Shown: positions 1-8,304 of the stretch, in pieces | Layout: every line of letters begins with the position of its first letter | How positions within the stretch are numbered: the stretch's first letter is position 1 | Assembly (NCBI RefSeq): GCF_016862795.1 | Contig: NZ_BONQ01000085.1 | Coordinates: 1 to 38,505, forward strand | DNA: 38,505 nucleotides | Direction of reading: 5' to 3' | Origin: Dactylosporangium siamense | GTDB taxonomy: Bacteria > Actinomycetota > Actinomycetes > Mycobacteriales > Micromonosporaceae | Notes under the pieces: generated by a model | What the model was told of the DNA's origin: nothing | What the model saw: the letters and a program-made list of their open reading frames with translations, nothing else | The model's database searches: none | Translations under genes and position numbers: made by a program

Positions 1-87
1 GTTCGCCTGACCCGCGTTCGCCTGACCCGCGTTCGCCTGACCCGCGTTCGCCTGACCCGCGTTCGCCTGACCCGCGTTCGCCTGACC
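1..87. repeat. 15-bp tandem repeat, five full copies plus a partial
   Basis: The unit gttcgcctgacccgc begins at 1, 16, 31, 46 and 61, and a 12-base partial copy ends at 87. Copies are identical. The unit is five codons long, so if it belongs to a plus-strand gene entering from the left it would encode repeated VRLTR (stop at 112-114) or SPDPR (stop at 132-134). Neither reading can be confirmed because the array runs off the window. There are no spacers, so it is not a CRISPR array. Confidence 0.9.
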
Positions 88-95
88 CCTCCAAA

Positions 96-136
96 GATCA
101 CGGAACTCCGATAGCGCCCCTCGAAGTTCCGTGATC
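96..136. terminator. Hairpin terminator downstream of the NHL/thioredoxin gene
   Basis: The arms 96-107 (gatcacggaact) and 125-136 (agttccgtgatc) are perfectly complementary over 12 bp. After one mismatch three more pairs follow, leaving a short loop around 112-120. It lies just past the stop of the minus-strand gene ending at 149 and just past any gene entering from the left, so it could serve both directions. No strong U tract is seen on either side. Confidence 0.6.
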
Positions 137-148
137 ACGGCCGGCCGG

Positions 149-1993
149 TCAGGGAGTCTTGTCGAGACCGCGAAGCACCAGCGGCAGCCGCACGGCGCCG
201 TCCTTCACCACCCGGATCGGGACGCCCCAGTCCTGGCGGGTCAGGTGGCAGGCCGGAAACTCCGCGTCGATGTCGCAGGTCGCGGCCTGGGCGACGACCT
301 GCAGGACGCCCTCGGCGACGTCCGGCGACAGGACCAGCCGGCGCTGCAGGCTCTGCGTCACGCCCGCGCCCTCCAGCAGCAGCTCCGGCGGCGAGGCCGA
401 CACCTCCAGGCGGGTCGACGGGCCGAACGACTCGTCGAGCTTCTGCCCCGGCGCCGGCTCGAAGATCAGGTCGAGCTCGACCTCCCCGGGGGCGAGCATC
501 GTCGAGGGGCGCTCGGTGCGGTGCCGCACGCCGGCGACGTCGACACCCGCCGCGGCGAGGGTGCCGGGGGCGAGGCGGACGAGCCGGTGCGCGCCGGACT
601 CGACGACCACGATGTCACCGGTCGGGGTGAGCACCAGGTCGCTGGGTTCCTTGAGGCCTTCGACCACCGTGGTCACGACGTCGTCGGCGATCCTGCGAAC
701 GGCGCCGTTGTACGTGTCAGCCACGAGCACGCTGCCGTCGGCCAGGGCGAGCAGGCCGAGCGGGTGCTGCAGCAGCGCCTGGTCGGCGGGGCCGTCGACG
801 TGGCCGAAGTCGAAGAGGCCCTGCCCGGTGACGGTCGACATCCGGCCGTCCTCGATGCGACGGATCGCGCTGGACTCGCTGTCGGCGATCCACAGTCTCG
901 TGCCGTCCGGAGCCGGGGACAGGCCGGACGGCTGCGCCATCCACACCTCGTGCAGCGGGCCGTCCCGCAGCGCCTCGACGGTCGTGCCCGCGTACACACC
1001 GGCGGTGCGCTGCGCCGGGTTGAACCACCACAGCTGGTGGATGCCGGCCATCGCGATCACGACCCGGTCGTCGAACCACGCCACGTCCCACGGCGACGAC
1101 AGGTCGACGGCCAGGGAGTCGTGCGTGTCGAAGTCGACGGTGCCGCGCCACTGCCGCCCGCTGCCCGCGACGGTGGTGACCTCGCCGGTGGCGAGCTTCA
1201 GGCCACGCAGCAGATGGTTGACGGTGTCGGCGATGACGACGTCGTACCCCGCGATCCCGGCGATGTGCGGCGGCAGCAGGCACAGCCCGCCCGGCTCGGA
1301 GAACTCGGGATCCGTGCCGTCCTTGCGGCCGCGCTGCCCGGTGCCGATGCGCCGGATCAGCGTTTCGTTGTCGGCGTCGAGCTCGACCAGCGACTGGTGC
1401 GTCGAGTCCGAGACCAGGAAGTGCCCGTCGGCGAGGGCGAGCGCCTTGCCGGGGAACCGCAGCACGGTGTCGTCGACCTTCGGCGCGGCGTGCGGGGCGT
1501 TCCCGCGGCGCAGCGTCCCTCTCGCCTCGTGGACCCGGACGAGTTCCTCGATCAGTCGCGCCAACCCCTCGGCGTGGCCCTCCCCGGCCATCGTCGCCAC
1601 GACGTAGCCCTCGGGGTCGATGACCGTGAGCGTCGGCCAGGCCTTCGACGCGTACTGCTGCCACATGTCCATCTCGGGGTCGTCGAGCACGGGGTGGTCG
1701 ACCCCGTACCGCTCGACGGCGGCCGCGAGCGCGGCGGCGTCCTTCTCGTGCTCGAACTTCGGCGAGTGCACGCCGATGGTCACCAGCACGTCGGCGTAGC
1801 GCTCCTCCAGCGGGCGCAGCTCATCGAGCACGTGCAGGCAGTTGATGCAGCAGAAGGTCCAGAAATCCAACAGGACGATCTTGCCCCGCAGGTCGGACAG
1901 GGTGAGTCCGTCGGTGTTGAGCCATCCCCGCCCCCGGAGTTCGGGAGCGCGGACGCGGGCCTTGAGCAGTGGCGACTGCGCCGGGTCGGTCAT
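149..1993 (-). CDS. NHLRC2-like protein: thioredoxin-like domain plus NHL beta-propeller
   Basis: The 614-aa product begins with a TlpA/thioredoxin-like fold (about residues 15-150). This carries the motif WTFCCINCLH, with Cys48, Cys49 and Cys52, the same CCINC signature as the NHLRC2 family. Residues about 165-480 form an NHL-type six-bladed propeller; blade motifs such as PSGL..DG..LWIADS and HPLGLLALADGSVLVADTYNGAVRR are spread along it. The C-terminal 100 residues are a beta-rich tail, also seen in the family. There is no signal peptide or membrane segment, so a cytosolic location is likely. The CXXC-like site suggests a thiol-redox role, but the substrate of bacterial members is not established. 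The ATG at 1991-1993 is preceded very closely by GGGAGG. Confidence 0.85.
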   Translation of the reverse strand: MTDPAQSPLLKARVRAPELRGRGWLNTDGLTLSDLRGKIVLLDFWTFCCINCLHVLDELRPLEERYADVLVTIGVHSPKFEHEKDAAALAAAVERYGVDHPVLDDPEMDMWQQYASKAWPTLTVIDPEGYVVATMAGEGHAEGLARLIEELVRVHEARGTLRRGNAPHAAPKVDDTVLRFPGKALALADGHFLVSDSTHQSLVELDADNETLIRRIGTGQRGRKDGTDPEFSEPGGLCLLPPHIAGIAGYDVVIADTVNHLLRGLKLATGEVTTVAGSGRQWRGTVDFDTHDSLAVDLSSPWDVAWFDDRVVIAMAGIHQLWWFNPAQRTAGVYAGTTVEALRDGPLHEVWMAQPSGLSPAPDGTRLWIADSESSAIRRIEDGRMSTVTGQGLFDFGHVDGPADQALLQHPLGLLALADGSVLVADTYNGAVRRIADDVVTTVVEGLKEPSDLVLTPTGDIVVVESGAHRLVRLAPGTLAAAGVDVAGVRHRTERPSTMLAPGEVELDLIFEPAPGQKLDESFGPSTRLEVSASPPELLLEGAGVTQSLQRRLVLSPDVAEGVLQVVAQAATCDIDAEFPACHLTRQDWGVPIRVVKDGAVRLPLVLRGLDKTP

Positions 1994-2012
1994 GCCTCCC
2001 AGTCTGCCCGGA

Positions 2013-2038
2013 GCCCTGGCCCGCTTCGGGGCCAGGGC
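2013..2038 (-). terminator. GC-rich hairpin between the LppU-like gene and the NHL gene
   Basis: The arms 2013-2022 and 2029-2038 pair over 10 bp around a six-base loop. The hairpin lies 22 bases beyond the stop of the minus-strand gene ending at 2060 and upstream of the NHL gene start. A perfect 14-bp tandem duplication (2037-2050 and 2051-2064) abuts it and reaches into the last codons of the LppU-like gene. Confidence 0.5.
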
Positions 2039-2059
2039 CGGTGCGTCACTGCCGGTGCG

Positions 2060-3898
2060 TCACTTCGCCGCGGTGGGGCGCAGGCAGAGGACCTCGTCCT
2101 TCTGGCCCTTGTGCTGCAGCACGACGTACGGCTGGCTGGCGTCCGAGCAGCTCTCCGGCTTCTCGACCTTCTGCACGATGGTGAACGCGTCCTTGTCCGA
2201 GCAGCTGGCCTTCTTCGCCGAGTCGCCGTCCTGCTTCACGCACGAGTTGACCGCGAAACTGGTGCTGCCGGCGTTGTTGAGGGCCACGACGATGCCGGTG
2301 CCCGCGACCGCGAGCAGGAACACGACCACCACCACGACCAGCCCGAGGACGAGTCCGCGCTTGCTCTTCGGTGCGGCCGGCGGCGTCGGTACCCCCGGAT
2401 CCCCGCCAACTGGTGCCCCCGCCTGCGGCGGTGCGTCGCCCGGCATCGTGACGAGATCGCTGTAGTGCGGACCGGGCGGCGCGGCGCTGGGCACCGAGGC
2501 CTGGTACACGCCGGTGGCCGGGGGTGGTGCCGCCTGGTAGATGCCGGCGGCGGGCGGGCCCGAGGCCGGGGCGTTGGCGGCGGGCGGCGCGGATGCCTGG
2601 TAGATGCCGGTCGCCGGCGGGGCCGACGTCGGGTACGTGGCCGGCGGCGCGGATGCCTGGTACATGCCGGTGGCGGGCGGCCCGGAGGCCGGGGGCGTGC
2701 TCACCGGAGGGGCGCTCACCGGCGGGACCGATACCTGGGCGCGGGCGGCGTACGAGCCCGCCGGCGGGATCTTGCCGAGGTTCGGCGTTGCCGGGACCGC
2801 GCCCGCGGGCGGGTTGCCGTACGGGCTGGACTGGGCGCCGTCCCCGGTCGGGGTGCCGTACGTGGCGGGCGGTCCGGAGGCCGGCGCGGTGCCGTACGAG
2901 GCGGGCGGGGCCGAGGTCGGCGGCGCGGAGGTCGGCGTGCCGTACGTGGCCGGCGGGGCTGAGGTCGGCGGCGCCGAGGTCGGGCCACCGGCCGCCGGTG
3001 GGGCGGAGGTGGGGACCTGGGCGGTGCCGTATGACGATGGCTGGCCCGATGCCTGCGGCGGGGCGGACGTGGGCGGCTGGATGGACCCCGGGACCTGGGC
3101 GCTGCCGGAAACCTGAGCGGTGCCGTAGGTCCGCGCGCTGCCGGAGACCGGGGCGGCGGAGACGGGGGCGTTGCCGAACGAACCGGGGACCTGTGCCGAA
3201 CCGGGGATCTGCGCCGCGCCGGACGGTCCGCCGGACGCCGGATACCCGGGGACCTGGGCCGAGCCCGGGGCCTGAGCGGCGCCGGACGGTCCGCCGGATG
3301 CTGGATACCCGGGGACCTGGGCCGAACCGGCCGGGCTGCCGGATGACGGGTATCCCGGGACCTGGGCCGAGCCGCCGGGCGGGGTGTCCCCGGTCTGTGC
3401 CGCTGGGGTGAAGCCGGGGAAGCTGCCGGGAGGGCCGGCGGGCCCGTTCGGTGGCGGTGGCACGCGGGCCGGAAGCGGGCTGGGCGGCGGCGCGAACGGT
3501 CCGGCCGGCGGGAACGGCCCGGGGCGGGCCGGCTGCTCGTCGTGCTCGGCGGCCTCGTCGCGCTCGGTGGCCCTGGGGATCTCGGCGGGCGGGAACGCGG
3601 GCGGCGCGGCGGCGGCGAACGGAACCGCGGCGGCGGGCGGCGCGGCGGCGGGCGGGAACGCGGGCGGTGCGGCGGCGGGCACGACCGGCGGCGGGGAAAC
3701 CGGTGCGACGGGGGAGCCATACGTCCCCGGCGTGGGCGGTGTGGCCGGGGCCGGCGGCTGGACAGGAGGCCTGGTCGGCATCGGGACCGACGCGGTGGCT
3801 CGCACGGTGCCGGCCGGTGGCGTGCCGGGCGGGGGTGAGCTCGGCGCGCTCGCCGCACTCTCGTCCGCTTCGGACGGGTGGGGCTGGTCGGACGTCAT
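2060..3898 (-). CDS. Pro/Ala-rich LppU/SCO3897-like single-pass membrane protein
   Basis: This 612-aa protein has three parts. Residues 1 to about 510 are low-complexity and rich in Pro, Ala, Ser and Gly. They hold degenerate repeats of the types AQVPGYPASGGPSG and PTSAPPATYGT. A basic KSKR is followed by one membrane helix at about 516-540. The C-terminal 70 residues form a small domain with four cysteines (about 553, 566, 584, 605). That C-terminal domain resembles the LppU/SCO3897 family, whose function is unknown. The orientation expected is a long cytoplasmic disordered tail with the Cys domain outside. The ATG at 3898 has an ideal AGGAGG five bases upstream. The repeat-rich part probably varies in length between strains. 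Confidence 0.75.
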   Translation of the reverse strand: MTSDQPHPSEADESAASAPSSPPPGTPPAGTVRATASVPMPTRPPVQPPAPATPPTPGTYGSPVAPVSPPPVVPAAAPPAFPPAAAPPAAAVPFAAAAPPAFPPAEIPRATERDEAAEHDEQPARPGPFPPAGPFAPPPSPLPARVPPPPNGPAGPPGSFPGFTPAAQTGDTPPGGSAQVPGYPSSGSPAGSAQVPGYPASGGPSGAAQAPGSAQVPGYPASGGPSGAAQIPGSAQVPGSFGNAPVSAAPVSGSARTYGTAQVSGSAQVPGSIQPPTSAPPQASGQPSSYGTAQVPTSAPPAAGGPTSAPPTSAPPATYGTPTSAPPTSAPPASYGTAPASGPPATYGTPTGDGAQSSPYGNPPAGAVPATPNLGKIPPAGSYAARAQVSVPPVSAPPVSTPPASGPPATGMYQASAPPATYPTSAPPATGIYQASAPPAANAPASGPPAAGIYQAAPPPATGVYQASVPSAAPPGPHYSDLVTMPGDAPPQAGAPVGGDPGVPTPPAAPKSKRGLVLGLVVVVVVFLLAVAGTGIVVALNNAGSTSFAVNSCVKQDGDSAKKASCSDKDAFTIVQKVEKPESCSDASQPYVVLQHKGQKDEVLCLRPTAAK

Positions 3899-4007
3899 CG
3901 TGCCTCCTGTGGGTCAGACCCTTGCGACCGTAGTCGACCCGAACCGTACATGGCAGAGCGGAGGCTCAGGTTCGCACGAGCTGCGCACCCAGAATAGGTG
4001 AACACAG

Positions 4008-4048
4008 CAGCCGCCCCGGTCCGGGGAGGGTTCGGACCGGGGCGGCTG
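4008..4048 (-). terminator. Strong intrinsic terminator of the 44-aa gene
   Basis: The perfect 16-bp arms 4008-4023 and 4033-4048 enclose a nine-base loop. The hairpin is 37 bases downstream of the stop codon of the small minus-strand gene at 4085-4219 and separates it from the LppU-like gene. On the minus strand it is followed by a modestly T-rich stretch. Confidence 0.75.
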
Positions 4049-4084
4049 GGGGTGTGACGACCTGCGGGGTGTGGAGCGATGGGC

Positions 4085-4219
4085 TCAACTTCGGCTGAGC
4101 ATGGCGTGGAGTTCGTCGCGCAGGGCGCTCGACGGGTTCTTGGCGATGGCGCGCTCGATGGCGTCGGCGCGGCGGGCGGCGTTGCGGCGGGCGCGGTAAC
4201 GCTCCATGAAGGTGCTCAC
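4085..4219 (-). CDS. Small basic hypothetical protein (44 aa)
   Basis: A short ORF starts at a GTG (4217-4219) preceded by AAGGAG with a six- to seven-base spacer, and ends at a TGA followed by a strong terminator. The product is highly charged and predicted helical: an Arg-rich N-terminal half (RYRARRNAARRADAIERAI) and an acidic/hydrophobic C-terminal half ending RDELHAMLSRS. It has no signal peptide or membrane segment. Similar short proteins beginning with ERYRARR-like helices occur in related actinobacteria, but I know no function. The good RBS, high third-position GC and private terminator support a real gene. Longer in-frame readings upstream lack an RBS. Confidence 0.65.
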   Translation of the reverse strand: MSTFMERYRARRNAARRADAIERAIAKNPSSALRDELHAMLSRS

Positions 4220-4376
4220 GGCTGGCTCCTTGGGATGTAAGGACGAGGCTTGGTACCCGTTCATTACACGCCTACGGAAAGATCCATAGCCAGCGAATAG
4301 CAAGTGATGCGGCGCACCTGCCGACGATTCGAAGGGTGCGGGCTGCGTAAACGCCCAGTTCGTCGGCCATATGACA

Positions 4377-4404
4377 GTGGCCCGGCGCATCCGCGCCGGG
4401 CCAC
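4377..4404 (-). terminator. Terminator of the branched-chain dehydrogenase operon
   Basis: The arms gtggcccggcgc (4377-4388) and gcgccgggccac (4393-4404) form a perfect 12-bp stem with a four-base loop. It starts 19 bases after the E2 stop codon. Its position matches an operon-end terminator. Confidence 0.8.
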
Positions 4405-4422
4405 CTGCCGTGAATTGGACTG

Positions 4423-5832
4423 CTAGCTCCAGGCCAGCAGGGACCCCTCGGGGTCCTCCAGGAAGGCGCCGACGTCGCGCAGGAACTTCGAGCCCAGCTC
4501 GCCGTCGATGATCCGGTGGTCGAACGACAGGCCGAGCGTCGTCACCTGGCGGATCTTGATCTTGCCCTTGTGGACCCAGGGCGTGTCGCGGACGGCGCCG
4601 AACACCAGGATCGCCGATTCGCCGGGAGGCAGGATCGGGGTGCCGGTGTCGATGCCGAACACGCCGACGCTCGTGATCGTGAACGTGCCGCCACTCATCG
4701 CCGCCGGGGAGGTCCTGCCCTCGCGGGCGGTGGCGACCAGGGCGTTGAGGGCGTCGGCGAGCTCCCGGGTGCTGAGCGCGTCGGCGTCCTTCACGTTGGG
4801 CACGATCAGGCCGCGCTCCGTCGCCGCGGCGATGCCGAGGTTGACGAAATGCTTGACCACGATCTCGGCGCCGGTGGGGGAGCCCTGCCACGACGAGTTG
4901 ACCATCGGGTGGCGCTTGAGCGCGACCAGAGCGGCCTTGGCGACCATGAGCAGCGGGGACACCCGCACGTCGCGCCAGTCCCGCTTGGTCTTGAGCCGTT
5001 CGAGCGCCTTCATCGAGCGGGTGACGTCGACCGTCAGGAACTCGGTGACGTGCGGCGCGGTGAAGGCGCTGGCCACCATGTTCTCGGCGGTCAGCTTCCG
5101 CACGCCCTTGACCGGGATCCGCTCCTCCCGACCGACCCTCGCCGGCGCGGCGGCCGCGGGGGCCACGGAACCGGCGGTGCCGGCCGGCTCGGAGGACACG
5201 GTCAGCACGTCGTCGCGCGTGATCGAGCCGTTCGGGCCGGTGCCGGCGATGCCGACCAGGTCCACGCCCAGGTCGCGGGCGAGCTTGCGGACCGGGGGCT
5301 TGGCCAGCACGGAACCTTGCGGGGTCCTCGTCGGGGGCGCTGGGTCTTCCTCGACCACGGGAGCCGGCACGTGCGTTGCGGGAGGCTCGCTCTGTATCAA
5401 GGCTGCAGTTGTCGTTGCAGTTGTTCTTGGCCGGCGTTTCGCGGCGCCGGTTTTCGGACCGTAGCCGACGAGGACGGCCGTGCGGCCACCCGGTGCGGGA
5501 CCGCCGATCATGCCGGGTTCGACCGGTGCGTCACCGGCGATGTCGACGGCGGCCAGGGACGCGGCGGAAGGCGCCGGAGCGGCGTTTCCCGGGTCGGTGT
5601 CGATCGCGATGATCGTGGCGCCGACCTCGACCATGGTGCCCTCGGGGTGGAAGATCTTGGCGACCTGGCCGGCCCACTTGGCCGGGATCTCGACCGCCGC
5701 CTTCGCGGTCTCGACCTCGACGATCGGCTGGTTGAGCTCGATCGTGTCGCCGACGTTGACCAGCCACTTGAGGATTTCACCCTCGGTGAGGCCTTCGCCA
5801 AGATCGGGAAGGTTGAACTCTTTGACCGTCAC
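4423..5832 (-). CDS. bkdC: Dihydrolipoamide acyltransferase (E2), branched-chain 2-oxoacid dehydrogenase complex
   Basis: The 469-aa E2 core transfers the acyl group from E1 to CoA via lipoate. One N-terminal lipoyl domain (about 4-78) carries the VETAKA motif, with Lys44 as the expected lipoylation site. A Pro/Ala-rich linker follows, then a peripheral-subunit (E3)-binding domain (PPVRKLARDLGVDL...GSITRDDVL), another linker, and the catalytic domain ending with the active-site motif DHRIIDG. The GTG start at 5832 fits because the lipoyl domain begins there and AAGGGGA lies six bases upstream. It starts 11 bases after the E1beta stop, so the two are co-transcribed. No E3 (lipoamide dehydrogenase) gene is present in the window. 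The choice of branched-chain acids rather than pyruvate is inferred from E1 resemblance. Confidence 0.88.
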   Translation of the reverse strand: MTVKEFNLPDLGEGLTEGEILKWLVNVGDTIELNQPIVEVETAKAAVEIPAKWAGQVAKIFHPEGTMVEVGATIIAIDTDPGNAAPAPSAASLAAVDIAGDAPVEPGMIGGPAPGGRTAVLVGYGPKTGAAKRRPRTTATTTAALIQSEPPATHVPAPVVEEDPAPPTRTPQGSVLAKPPVRKLARDLGVDLVGIAGTGPNGSITRDDVLTVSSEPAGTAGSVAPAAAAPARVGREERIPVKGVRKLTAENMVASAFTAPHVTEFLTVDVTRSMKALERLKTKRDWRDVRVSPLLMVAKAALVALKRHPMVNSSWQGSPTGAEIVVKHFVNLGIAAATERGLIVPNVKDADALSTRELADALNALVATAREGRTSPAAMSGGTFTITSVGVFGIDTGTPILPPGESAILVFGAVRDTPWVHKGKIKIRQVTTLGLSFDHRIIDGELGSKFLRDVGAFLEDPEGSLLAWS

Positions 5833-5843
5833 TGCGCGTCCCC

Positions 5844-6821
5844 TTAGAACCCGAACGAGCGGTCGACGGCGTCGAGCACCCGGTCGAGGTCGGGCAGGTA
5901 CTCCTCCTCGACGCGGGCGGCCGGATACGGCGTGTCGAACCCGGTGACCCGCAGGACCGGCGCCTCGAGGGAGTAGAAGCACTCCTCGGTGATCCGGGCC
6001 GCGATCTCCGAGCCGAGACCCAGGTTGCCGGGCGCCTCGTGCACGACGATCGCGCGGCCGGTGCGCCGCACCGACTCGTAGACCGGGCCCATGTCGAGCG
6101 GGGAGAGCGTGCGCAGGTCGATGACCTCCAGCTCGCGCCCGTCCTCGGCGGCGGCCGTCGCGGCGTCCAGCGCGGTGCGGACCATCGGCCCGTAGGCGAG
6201 CACGGTGGCGTCGGTGCCGGTGCGCGCGACCCGCGAGACGTGCAGCGGTGCGCTCGCGGTGTCGACGTTGACCTGGCCCTTCTCCCAGTAACGGCGCTTG
6301 GGCTCCATGAAGATGATCGGGTCGTCGGACTCGATCGACTGCTGGATCATCCAGTACGCGTCGTCGGGGTTGGAGCAGGAGACGACCTTGAGCCCCGCGG
6401 TGTGCGCGAAGTAGGCCTCGGGCGACTCGGAGTGGTGCTCGACCGCGCCGATGCCGCCACCGAACGGGATCCGGATGACGATGGGCAGGCTGACCTTGCC
6501 CTGCGAGCGGTAGTGCATCTTCGCGACCTGGGACACGATCTGGTCGTAGGCCGGGTAGACGAACCCGTCGAACTGGATCTCGCACACCGGCCGGTAGCCC
6601 CGGATCGCGAGGCCGACGGCGGTGCCGATGATGCCGGACTCGGCCAGCGGCGTGTCGATGACGCGCTCGTCACCGAAGTCCTTCTGCAGGCCGTCGGTGA
6701 TGCGGAAGACGCCGCCGAGCTTGCCGACGTCCTCGCCCATGATGAGGACCTTGGGGTCGCGCTCCATCGCCCGGCGCAGGCCGGTGTTGAGCGCCTTGCC
6801 GATCGTCAGGGTCTCGGCCAT
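5844..6821 (-). CDS. bkdB: 2-oxoacid dehydrogenase E1 component, beta subunit (branched-chain type)
   Basis: The 325-aa product contains the transketolase pyrimidine-binding domain (about 4-180; MGEDVGKLGGVFRIT, DTPLAESGIIGTAVGLA) and the transketolase C-terminal domain (about 195-320; TVLAYGPMVRTAL, VHEAPGNLGLGSEIAARI). It pairs with E1alpha to decarboxylate branched-chain 2-oxoacids with thiamine diphosphate and to acylate the E2 lipoate. The length matches the bacterial family. The ATG overlaps the E1alpha stop by one base (TGATG), showing translational coupling and stoichiometric synthesis. The sequence FGGGIGAVEHHSESPEAYF near 125-145 is typical of the branched-chain/pyruvate beta subunits. 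Confidence 0.9.
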   Translation of the reverse strand: MAETLTIGKALNTGLRRAMERDPKVLIMGEDVGKLGGVFRITDGLQKDFGDERVIDTPLAESGIIGTAVGLAIRGYRPVCEIQFDGFVYPAYDQIVSQVAKMHYRSQGKVSLPIVIRIPFGGGIGAVEHHSESPEAYFAHTAGLKVVSCSNPDDAYWMIQQSIESDDPIIFMEPKRRYWEKGQVNVDTASAPLHVSRVARTGTDATVLAYGPMVRTALDAATAAAEDGRELEVIDLRTLSPLDMGPVYESVRRTGRAIVVHEAPGNLGLGSEIAARITEECFYSLEAPVLRVTGFDTPYPAARVEEEYLPDLDRVLDAVDRSFGF

Positions 6822-7954
6822 CAGTGCCCACTCCCCTCGAACGACGCCATGTACGTGCTGAACTGCTCCCGCTGCTGGTCGAGCTCGGGTGAGCCGTGCG
6901 GGTAGACATGGTCGAACAGGGAACGCGGGTCCGGGTCCGGCATGGTGAGGACGCGTTCGCGCAGGTCGACGGCGGCGACCCGGGCCTCCTCGTCGACCGC
7001 GGCGAAGAAGTCGTCGCCGGCGATGGCCTGCTTGTCGAGGAACGCCCGCAGCCGCTTGATCGGGTCCTTGGCCTGCCAGGCCTCGACCTCGCTGGCGATC
7101 CGGTAGCGCGTCGGGTCGTCCGACGTGGTGTGGGCGCCCATCCGATACGTGTACGCCTCGATCAGCGACGGCCCCTGGCCGTGGCGGGCGTCGTCGAGGG
7201 CCTTGCGGGTGACCGCGTAGCAGGCGAGCACGTCGTTGCCGTCGACCCGCAGGCCGGGGAAGCCGAAGCCGCTGGCCCGGTGATACAGGGGGACGCGCGT
7301 CTGCCGCTCGAGCGGCTCGGAGATCGCATACTGGTTGTTCTGGCAGAAGAACACCATCGGGGCGTTGAAGACCGAGGCCCAGATGAACGCCTCGTTGACG
7401 TCGCCCTGGCTGGTGGCACCGTCGCCGAAGTAGGCGATGACGGCCTCGCCGTCGTCGGAGCCGACCTTGCCGTCCTTGCCGACGCCCATCGCATATCCGG
7501 TCGCGTGCAGGGTCTGCGCGCCGATGACGATCGTGTACATGCCGAACTTGAACTCGTTGGGGTCCCAGGCGCCCTGGTCGACACCGCGGAACAGGCGCAG
7601 CGGCATGATCGGGTCGATGCCGCGGCAGTAGAGCACGCCGTGCTCGCGGTAGGTCGGGAACGCCATGTCCTGCGTGCGCAGGGCCCGGCCCGAGCCGACC
7701 TGCGCCGCCTCCTGGCCCAGCAGGCTCGCCCAGATGCCGAGCTCACCCTGGCGCTGCAGGGCGGTCGCCTCGGCGTCGAGCTTCCGGACCACGACGAGGT
7801 CGTGGTAGAGCGAGCGGTATTCCTCGTCGGTGAAGTCGACCGTGTAGTCGGGGTGTTCGACCCGATCTCCTTCAGGGGTGAGCAGCTGCACGAACGCGGG
7901 TTCAGGCGCGGCCCGTGTCGTGTGCGTCCGGGCCTTTGCGTCGCCCTTCGCCAT
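6821..7954 (-). CDS. bkdA: 2-oxoacid dehydrogenase E1 component, alpha subunit (branched-chain type)
   Basis: This 377-aa E1alpha is the first gene of the three-gene operon. The thiamine-diphosphate/Mg motif runs from GDG at 177-179 to NN at 206-207. The loop HTTSDDPTRYR (275-285) is the conserved region that is phosphorylated in mammalian branched-chain E1. The 30-residue N-terminal stretch before the conserved LLTPEGDRV is charged and probably flexible. The ATG at 7952-7954 has AGGGAG six bases upstream. High similarity to branched-chain rather than pyruvate E1alpha is judged from these motifs only. In actinobacteria this complex supplies branched acyl-CoA starters for fatty acids and also degrades Val, Leu and Ile. 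Confidence 0.9.
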   Translation of the reverse strand: MAKGDAKARTHTTRAAPEPAFVQLLTPEGDRVEHPDYTVDFTDEEYRSLYHDLVVVRKLDAEATALQRQGELGIWASLLGQEAAQVGSGRALRTQDMAFPTYREHGVLYCRGIDPIMPLRLFRGVDQGAWDPNEFKFGMYTIVIGAQTLHATGYAMGVGKDGKVGSDDGEAVIAYFGDGATSQGDVNEAFIWASVFNAPMVFFCQNNQYAISEPLERQTRVPLYHRASGFGFPGLRVDGNDVLACYAVTRKALDDARHGQGPSLIEAYTYRMGAHTTSDDPTRYRIASEVEAWQAKDPIKRLRAFLDKQAIAGDDFFAAVDEEARVAAVDLRERVLTMPDPDPRSLFDHVYPHGSPELDQQREQFSTYMASFEGSGH

Positions 7955-8304
7955 CCGTTTCTCCCTGTCGTCTCTCGCGTCGGCAGTGGGGGTAACCCTG
8001 CCGCGCAGCGGGGGTGGCTGCTACGCGGCGGCCCTGTTGAGGCCGGCGCGTCGCGGTGGGTGTGAGTGGATCACGCCCGGGAGCCGGCCCTGGGGCTCAG
8101 TCGCAGGGTATGCGGACGCTACAGCCCCGTTGCCGGTGTGTGTCCAGCATCGCAGAAGGCGTGTCGATCGACACCATGGAGTCCGGGTTCCACGGGGTAC
8201 CAAGGTCGGAAAATCCCTCCAGAACGGGCAGATCCTCGTCCGGTGCGTGGCAGTTAGTCCTAAGAGCTTCGTTCTGCATTCCCCCGCACACTGGAGCACC
8301 CACG
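7955..8304. promoter_or_regulatory. 350-bp divergent intergenic region upstream of the bkd operon, with a perfect 14-bp palindrome
   Basis: This gap separates the start of E1alpha (-) from the start of the secreted Pro-rich protein (+). It must hold promoters for both. The palindrome GTGTCGATCGACAC at 8161-8174 is exact and is a reasonable operator candidate. I see no convincing coding sequence; open frames crossing it on either strand lack an RBS. Some in-frame starts for the 8305 gene lie inside it (for example an ATG at 8176). Confidence 0.4.

Noticed and set aside
1-87. Possible CRISPR array
   Set aside because: The repeats are only 15 bp, directly adjacent and without spacers.
131-2962. 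Very long plus-strand open frame (over 900 codons) opposite the NHL and LppU-like genes
   Set aside because: It runs antisense through two well-supported genes, is extremely Arg/Gly/Asp-rich, has no RBS or family motifs, and is a by-product of high GC.
4085-4891. Longer version of the 44-aa gene (268 codons)
   Set aside because: The added part is an antisense-like or out-of-frame reading through the E2 3' end and the operon terminator; the GTG at 4219 has a proper RBS.
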